Assembly (NCBI GenBank): GCA_003116875.1
Contig: BCKT01000001.1
Span: forward strand, 2,413,486-2,477,485
Length of the DNA stretch: 64,000 bases
Source: Takashimella koratensis
Taxonomy: Eukaryota > Basidiomycota > Tremellomycetes > Trichosporonales > Tetragoniomycetaceae
Direction of reading: 5' to 3'
The position numbers and the translations under genes are program-made. Positions within the stretch are counted from its first letter, which is position 1. Each line of letters begins with the position of its first letter. Under the pieces are notes generated by a model, which saw only the letters and a list, made by a program, of their open reading frames with translations, was not told where the DNA came from and did not search any database. Positions 57,665-64,000 of this stretch are shown in pieces.

Positions 57665-59408
57665 TCATACTTGATTTGTGCAATGTTGCGGATGAGGTGA
57701 TGGACTGTAGACTTCTGTGATGTGTGATGTCGGGATTGCTTGACCCCATATCACCCCTTCCATTTGTCTTTCACAGAACGACTCCCCATTCAATCCGTTT
57801 GTCCAGCTCACAAGCTTCCCAGCGTTCTCCTGTTCCGAACAAACCCCACAGTCGGACCCGAAAGTCAGTGATCGCTCTGTATTCCGAGTCAAAGGTTGAT
57901 GGACACGTACCTTATCGATCGAGAAGGGAGCTACGTAAGACGCAGATTCGAGGGCTGAGACCCTGATGGTGGGAGGAAGAGGAAGGGCAGGCTGGCAGTC
58001 GACCAAGTAGCTTCCGTTGTGCTCTTTCATTTTAGGGTCGAGAGCCGCCACAAGCGTCCTGTAGTGGTCGTCTCAGTTCCGCCACCATTCTTTCTTGCTG
58101 TCCCCCCGATTTGAGGTTATGGGCAACTCACGTCGACGCGCCTTGCTCGAGGGTCTTCCATACCCCCGACTCCATATTCGGTGTCAAGTCGTCGTGATAA
58201 GCGTCTACCAGGCAGGATCAAGTAGTCAGTACAAGACACAAGATACACAGTCCTTGAGCAACAACACCGTATGCTCTCAATGTAGGGAGACTAGAGATTC
58301 GGTGGAAGCTTACTTGCAGCTTCTTTCCACATCTGTTTCTCTTGGTCGGTAACGTATCGCTGCAGCTCAGTGGCGATACCTCCAGGCTTCAAGAGCAAAC
58401 TCGTAAGCTTCCCCATTAATTCGAGTTGAAAGACCAGCAATCTGAAGATACCGTTGGCTACTTACGTGTAGAGAGATAGCGACAAGACCTTGGTTGCCGT
58501 ACTTTTGGGCCAAGTAGACAGTGAACAAATTCAGAGCTGTCTTGCTTTGTCCACTGAGTCTAGTTTCAGCCTCGATCCATCTCGCCCATTCTCTCCTTGG
58601 CCCGCCTCTTGCCCATAAGTTAGAATCCAAATTCAGATTAGAATTTGGCGAGGCAAACTCACTACGCCTCGAGGTTTGAGTAAACCTTGCCATTTTCGAA
58701 ACCAGGGTCGTCCCACCTCACTTGGCCCCAGAGATGTCCCAAGCTACTGACATTCACGACCCTCGGCTCCGGACCTGTGAGCATATCAGGCAAGAGCAGC
58801 CTCGTGAGCATGTAATGTCCGATATAGTTGGTCCCGAGCTGCATCTCAAATCCCTCTGCCGTAGTGGTATAGGGACACATCATGACCCCTGCGTTGTTGA
58901 TCAGGATATCAGGAGTTCCGAGGGCTTTGATAGACTCGGCTCCGGCACGGACAGAAGTGAGGGACGCGAGGTCGATCAGGAGGGATTTGATCAACACCGA
59001 AGGGGTATCAGTTTGAATATCGGCGACCACCTTGTCAAGCCTCGAGGAGTGTCAGTGATTGTTGAAGGCTATGGGTATGATCTTGCTCACTTTGCCTGGT
59101 TGCGGCCCGTGATCACGACAAGTCGGGGTGCCTTGGTCGATAACGCGTGCACAGTCTCGTATCCGATCCCACCGGGAACGACGCCGGTGACGACGACTAA
59201 AGCTCGTCAGCGTTATATGCTAATGCTAATCCACCACCATCGGGGATTTGTGGCACCAGTCACAGAATATTGCAAGTTGACAACACGTCGCAGCGAAATG
59301 ATGTGAGGCGAGCTAGTGAGACTCACTAAACTTGCCCTCGACAGAAGCGGGAAAGGCATCGACGACCTCTTGAGCTGTGGTGTGCTTGTTGAATAAGTGA
59401 GATGACAT
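57665..59408 (-). CDS. Short-chain dehydrogenase/reductase, tandem copy 3, with extended C-terminus
   Basis: The third paralogue starts MSSHLFNKHTTAQEVVDAF (ATG 59408). The first intron position is again conserved, before IVVTGVVPGGIGYETVHAL. Motifs are LVVITGRNQAK, INNAGVMMCPYTTTAEGF (canonical NNAG, unlike copies 1 and 2), GTNYIGHYMLTRLLLP, RVVNVSSLGHLWGQVRWDD, AYGQSKTALNLFTVYLAQKY and LVAISLHPGGIATELQRY. In the last exon the common ending WTNGLNGESF is followed by about 33 extra residues (CERQMEGVIWGQ...) before the stop at 57665-57667, because the stop used by copies 1 and 2 is absent. The region around PLPPTIRVSALESASYVAPF also differs from LLKEGMSL in the others, so this copy is the most diverged. 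Confidence 0.88.
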
Positions 59409-60280
59409 GATTTGACTTGGATTGAGAATAGGAGTGAGAGTGGGATGCGATGGGAATGAGTCAGGTGTTCAGTCACTGGTGCTTAAGTAGTTCTCGGCTC
59501 GAGACTCTCTGCCGTCGAAGCTGATGTTGATGCCATTGCAACCGCCGTCCCCGATGCCGTAGAAGGTCAGTATTGTCCTGGACGAACCCATCGCCGGACA
59601 CGAGCCCGTTCTTGAAAGGATATCCCCGTGAATAATATCATCGCCGGACCGACGGTCACGTCTGCGGTATGGCTGTGTTCGCCATCAATGGTCAAACTAC
59701 TTGGCCGAGCCGAACGAGTGACTACGACTTGCGGCCCCAAGTCGTTACTGCGTGAGGAACAGTCAATGGCGAGATGGATCTGCCGGACGCTGAGCAGTCG
59801 CGATGCCGAACATCCAAGACAGCCGAGAAGTTCAAGTACCGGGCATCATGAGGCCGATTAGTCTCGAGGCCGGCGGGTGATGCTTTGAGGCTGAGTCGAC
59901 GGAGCGCCGAGACCGACTAGAGGTTGTGTCGGTTAGACGCCAGCTTGGTCATTTGGGTAATCTTATCAGGGCGGGTCCAAGGTAAGCGAGAGGAATGAGG
60001 TCAGCAGCCTGAGTCATGAGGCGGTAAAGCCAGTGCCACATCAGAGATGGAGAGCGTACAACCTGCCGGCGTTATGGTTTCTCCTCTTTCGGCGATATCT
60101 TCCTAAGTATTTCTCCATCTCATTCGCATCGTCCTCATCATCATCTAGTCCACAGAGCAAGAGAAAGAGAAAGAGCAGTCCAGATCCAGAGCAGACCCAG
60201 GCAGACCCAGGCAGACCCAGGCAGACCCCGCAAGCACCATTACCACACCGTGAGGCAGACCCCCGAGTCACTGCTGGAAG
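59409..60280. promoter_or_regulatory. Divergent region between SDR copy 3 and the RBM39-like gene
   Basis: 872 bp. TACTTAAGCACC on the - strand (59479-59490) lies about 75 bp upstream of the SDR copy 3 ATG. A 10-bp tandem repeat (60191-60228) lies in the probable 5' UTR of the + gene. Short frames here show no family pattern. Confidence 0.45.
60191..60228. repeat. 10-bp tandem repeat (GCAGACCCAG)
   Basis: Three exact copies and a partial fourth of GCAGACCCAG occur 53-90 bp upstream of the RBM39-like start codon. The 10-bp period matches one helical turn. It is probably transcribed as 5' UTR. Confidence 0.9.
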
Positions 60281-62886
60281 ATGTCTGAAACCCCTCCTCT
60301 TACCGACTCACGCCCGCTTCCGGGGAGTCGTGACCGTACTCCTGAACTCACTACGTAAGTCAAACATCATCACTCTTCGCCTCCCTACTTTCTCTTCTTA
60401 TCCCCGTCAAATGTCCAAGCAACCGCTTACCTTTACCCACCCCATAGTAAACGTGAGAAACGTCATCGTGAGGACGATGAAGATGATCGTGACAGACACG
60501 CTGGCAGCAGGTCTCATCACAGGTCTCGCCACGACGGCGACGATGACGGTCACGGCCACCGACGCCGGCACGAGCGAGACGACGAGACCGAGGAAGAGCG
60601 TGAAGAGCGTCGACGCCGCCGCCGTGAGCGCGAACAGCGTGAGCGGGCCGATGGGAACGACAATGGCAACGGTGATCACAAAGACAGGGATAGGGAGAGA
60701 GAAGCCGGCCGAGACCGCGAACACCGAGACCGCCGTGAGGAGAGGCACAGGGACCGAGACCGTGAGCGTGAGAAGGATAGAGACAGGGGGGACCGCCACG
60801 AGCGGGAACGTCGGGATTCGCATGCCTCACGTGACAGGTCTAGGGAGAGCCACAGGTCCTCCCTCCGCGATCAGGATCGAGACCGTGACCGCGAGGCACT
60901 GCGAGAGGAGCGCGAACGTGAACGCGAGCGCCGAGATCGCGAGATGATGGAGGAGCGACGTGAAGCTGCTCGCCGATACGATGTGAGTGGGGCTTTACCT
61001 AATTGATTTGGTCTGGCTTGAGGACGTCAGGGTGGATGTGGGAGGAAAGGTGTAGAGCGGTAGCTGATAGTTTCCAGGATAGGGACAGGGACAGAGATAG
61101 CTATGGATACAGGGATAACCGCCGCCGCTCACCCCCCAGGTACCGTGACTCTCCTCGTCGAGGCGGGCCGCCTCCCGAGGAAGTCGACCCCGTGGACAAG
61201 TTGCTCAACGAGGTGGATTCGGAGAAACGATCTATCTTTGTCTCTCAGATCGCAGCGGCGTTGACCAGCAGTGACCTCGCGCTGTTCTTTGAGGACAAGC
61301 TGGGACGAGGAGCAGTAAGGGATGCGCGCGTCGTTACGGATAAGAACACAAGGCGGTCAAAGGGGTGAGTACAGGCGTGGCGATTGGGTCTGGGGGTTCA
61401 TTTGGCAAGGTGGGAAGGAAGGAGCTGACAAGATTCAGGATTGGATATGTCGAGCTCGCTTCGGTGGAGGTCATGAACAAGGCGCTTCAAGTGAGTTTTG
61501 CAGTGACGGGGTAAAGCTTGACCAGAAGGAATGCTGACCTCGCTTAGCTGTCTGGTACCATCGTCATGGGCATTCCGATCATCATCCAATTCTCAGAGGC
61601 GGAGAAGAACCGCGAAGGTGTGGATATTCACTCGTAAGTGGAAATTCTGACTCATTGGCATCATCTCCCGACTCTACTCAATATGACGCACACGATCACG
61701 CTCCTCTACAGTTGCTAACTCACTCCTTACCAGTCTTATCCAAAAAGCGTCCGACTCCCGCCCACCCCCTCGCGAACGGCGCGACAGGGATCGTGATTAC
61801 CGAGACCGTGACCGCGATTACCGCGATCGGGACCGAGACCGCCGAGACCAGCGGGAACCTCAAATGCGATTCCCACCACTTAGCACAGGCCTCGCCCTCC
61901 CACTTGGTCTTGACCCTGACGCCCATGCCGGAGCGTCGATTCCTTACCACCGTTTGTTCGTTCGTGAGCTCGCGTATACGCTCTCCGCACAGGACGTACG
62001 CGAAGTGTTTGAGCCATTTGGAGAGATTGAGTTTGTTGATCTCCACTTGGACTTCGTGAGTGCCTTGGAAGAAATTCTGGGACGTGAAGCAGGAGAGGGG
62101 AATATCCCTCAGTTTACGTGTGATCTCATGCTGACTTGTCTGCAGCACGGTCAGAGCAAAGGAACTGGCTACGTCCAATTCAAAGACCTCTCTTCTGCTC
62201 AAATGGCACTCGACGCGATGCACAACTTTGAGCTTGCTGGTCAAAAAATCCGCGTTCAGCCGATCCAGACTCGGTCCGACGCTGGTCCCGAGCGAATCGA
62301 CGATGGGACGAGTGGGCATATGCCAAAGCTTGATCACAAGACGAGGCAACAGCTCATGTACAAGTTGGCCAGGGAGGAGATGCCGACTGCGCGAACGGGT
62401 GGGTCGACACCAGGTGGTGGAGCACAGGCAGGGTCTCAGGCGAGGTCGACACCGCCGGTTAAAACGGAACCTGTCAGGCCGACGACGTTTGTGCTTGTCG
62501 GCAACATGTTTAACCCAGACGAGTGAGTGTCCCGTAGTCTCAGCGGATCGGAGGGAAGCGAGGATGTGAGCTGACATGTCTGCAGAGAGACAGAGAGGAA
62601 CTGGGATCTGGACCTCGCGGAGGACGTCAAAGATGAGGTCGAGCGGCAATACGGCCGAGTCGGTCGTATCAAGGTGGATAAGATGTCTGCGGTGAGTACG
62701 GATTCAAGACTTCTGGCTTGGCCTAGGTCATTTGCTGACTTTTGGGTTCAGGGCGACGTGTATATCGAGTTTGCCGTACTTGATGCGTCTGAAGCAGCTG
62801 TCAAGGGTCTCAACGGGCGGTTCTTTGGTGGGAAACAACTAAAGGCTGGGTTCATCTCCGAAGGTCTGTTCAAGGCGCACATGTAG
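60281..62886 (+). CDS. RBM39: RBM39/Rsd1-type splicing factor (RS/RD-rich N-terminus, three RRMs)
   Basis: A U2AF65-related splicing factor and coactivator family. Exon 1 (60281-60354) encodes MSETPPLTDSRPLPGSRDRT. The intron 60355-60447 joins in frame to KREKRHREDDEDDRDRH and about 180 residues of dense Arg/Asp/Glu repeats (RDREREAGRDREHRDRREER). Then comes PVDKLLNEVDSEKRSIFVSQ, typical of CC1-like factors. RRM1 contains SIFVSQIAAAL and KGIGYVELASVE. A second RD stretch (DYRDRDRDYRDRDRDRRD) precedes RRM2 (RLFVRELAYTLSAQDVREVF; GTGYVQFKDLSSAQMAL). The C-terminal UHM-type RRM has VLVGNMFNPDEETERNWDLD and VKGLNGRFFGGKQLKAGFI. The stop is at 62884-62886. RD dipeptides dominate over RS, so phosphorylation by an SRPK would be limited to scattered RS sites. 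Confidence 0.93.
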
Positions 62887-63640
62887 TCAAGGAATGCATG
62901 GTTTGATTTGGCGGGTTCCCTGCTTGTGTGTGAACGTAGAAGACGAAGCGGACAGAGGGATACATGATTTCGCTCGGAAAGATACGGAACAAGGATTGTG
63001 ACTCACAACTGCGGACAAGGGGGGGGGGGGGGGGGGGGGGGGGATTTGGGAGTCGAGAATCGAGAGTCGAAGGCTGAGAAAGCTCGTACTGCCGAAACAT
63101 CCACTCCTCAGCCAGACTTGTACTCCTCTACGCAGACGTACGACACCCACGCTGATCCTCTCCTCGGCCCTGTCTATCACGGCGCCGGGGGGGGCGTTCA
63201 ATGGGCGGCGAGGTACTGCCCATCATCCAGGTACCCACCCAGCCTGCTGACAGGTCCGTGCATGCCGCGGTTTGGATGAGACCGTGGGTTGGGACATTCC
63301 TCATTCCGCGCACTTACTCTCCCTCCCCTGGCACGTTGAACCGAGGAATGTTGGTCCCAATCTCAACTGACGGGCCAGCAGACGCCACCAAAAAACCCAA
63401 AACGAAAAAAAAAATTACAGGAATTTCCGGAGCGATACGGATGAATAACAAACATGTTGCTTGAGATGCACACATACTGTACATGAGACGGCTGGACATT
63501 GGGCGGTGACTGCTCGACTCAATTGAGCACCGACTGTCGGACGTGTTGCATCGCTTCGGACATGGGTTGGTGAGGTACCGCTCCTGCTGTCATGCTTGGG
63601 TCCAGGTCAGTTAGATTTTGACCTTGGGTTAGTTACTCGG
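62887..63640. other. 3' flank of the RBM39-like gene and intergenic sequence
   Basis: 754 bp containing a 25-base G homopolymer, further G runs (63187-63195) and an A-rich tract (63390-63415). No supported gene. Confidence 0.35.
63019..63043. repeat. Poly(G) tract of 25 bases
   Basis: An uninterrupted G run lies about 135 bp downstream of the RBM39-like stop codon. Such a tract can form quadruplex DNA or RNA and its true length is hard to sequence. Confidence 0.95.
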
Positions 63641-63938
63641 TGAGTACTTGGAGAACCTTGCACCCTTCACTCTTCGGTCAAGATTGGGACCCATCAGCAG
63701 TACTGCAGCCACGGAATTCACCACCACCAACGGCACATTGGCCGCCACCAGCACCTACCTCCACCGCCACCACCACCACCACCACCAACGCCTCCACTCA
63801 CGTGAACGTGAACGCCGAAGAGATGACCCTCGAAGGGTGACTCGGAGAGTTGGAAAAGGCTGGTTGAAACAGTTGAACGCCTTACGAGACCTCCCTGACT
63901 ACGTCGACTATTTTGTTCCCGACGAGCTGACGGACTGC
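63641..63938 (+). CDS. Possible partial gene at right window edge
   Basis: A frame open from about 63640 runs through a His-rich run (HRHHHHHHQRLHSRERERRR) to GWLKQLNALRDLPDYVDYFV and PDELTDC. It meets a good donor (GTGAGTATC) near 63941. No ATG lies in frame at its 5' end, and a second frame is open over the first half (SLFGQDWDPSAVLQPR), so the exon limits are unclear. The codon pattern of the second half suggests real coding. No family is recognised; the gene would continue beyond the window. Confidence 0.3.
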
Positions 63939-64000
63939 GGTGAGTATCACAAGCTCAGTCTTGGGGTCAAGTAGCTGTGCATGTATTGCGTCCTTTGTTG

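Overview
This window is nuclear DNA of a basidiomycete fungus, most likely a tremellomycete yeast (Cryptococcus/Trichosporon-like). I base this on the dense, moderately GC-rich gene layout on both strands and on many short introns (33 to about 180 nt) with GTGAGT/GTAAGT donors and CTAAC/CTGAC-like branch points. The protein set is also fungal: a Ura2-type CPSase-ATCase fusion with a dead DHOase domain, Atp10, Rpc82, a CRIB-containing WASP, and a fungal DBR1. No bacterial operons, CRISPR arrays, transposons, tRNAs or rRNAs were recognised.

Layout. 0.1-6.3 kb: ALG1 (-), RPC82 (+) and an uncharacterised, possibly F-box, protein (-). 7.4-13.5 kb: a WASP/Las17 homologue (+) and an SRPK kinase (-). 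13.5-17.4 kb: a gene-poor stretch with microsatellites and one weak ORF. 17.4-20.9 kb: a multi-pass membrane protein of unknown function (-). 21.3-28.3 kb: DBR1 (-) divergent from a CLASP-type microtubule protein (+). 28.8-33.3 kb: a class I alpha-1,2-mannosidase (+) and a SAM methyltransferase (-). 35.1-39.7 kb: a GH63 (YgjK-like) glycosidase (+). 40.2-42.9 kb: ATP10 (-) and a mitochondrial L51/S25-domain protein (+) sharing a 384-bp promoter. 43.6-50.9 kb: URA2 (-). 51.6-53.2 kb: mitochondrial FMT1 (+). 53.3-59.4 kb: three tandem short-chain dehydrogenase paralogues (-). 60.3-62.9 kb: an RBM39/Rsd1-type splicing factor (+). A possible partial gene lies at the right edge.

Most genes are housekeeping and unrelated to each other. 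Recurrent themes are N-glycosylation (ALG1, the mannosidase), RNA processing (DBR1, RBM39, SRPK), mitochondrial expression and assembly (ATP10, the L51/S25 protein, FMT1) and cytoskeleton (WASP, CLASP). The most unusual signals are the tandem SDR array with a shared TATA-like element, a 19-nt micro-exon needed to complete the mannosidase, a 33-nt stop-containing intron in URA2, a probable GC-AG intron and an ambiguous 3' end in the methyltransferase, paired SIM-like acidic motifs in DBR1, and heptamer pyrimidine repeats just upstream of two start codons.

Exon structures were inferred by eye from splice motifs and family conservation. Outer CDS limits are more reliable than every internal junction.
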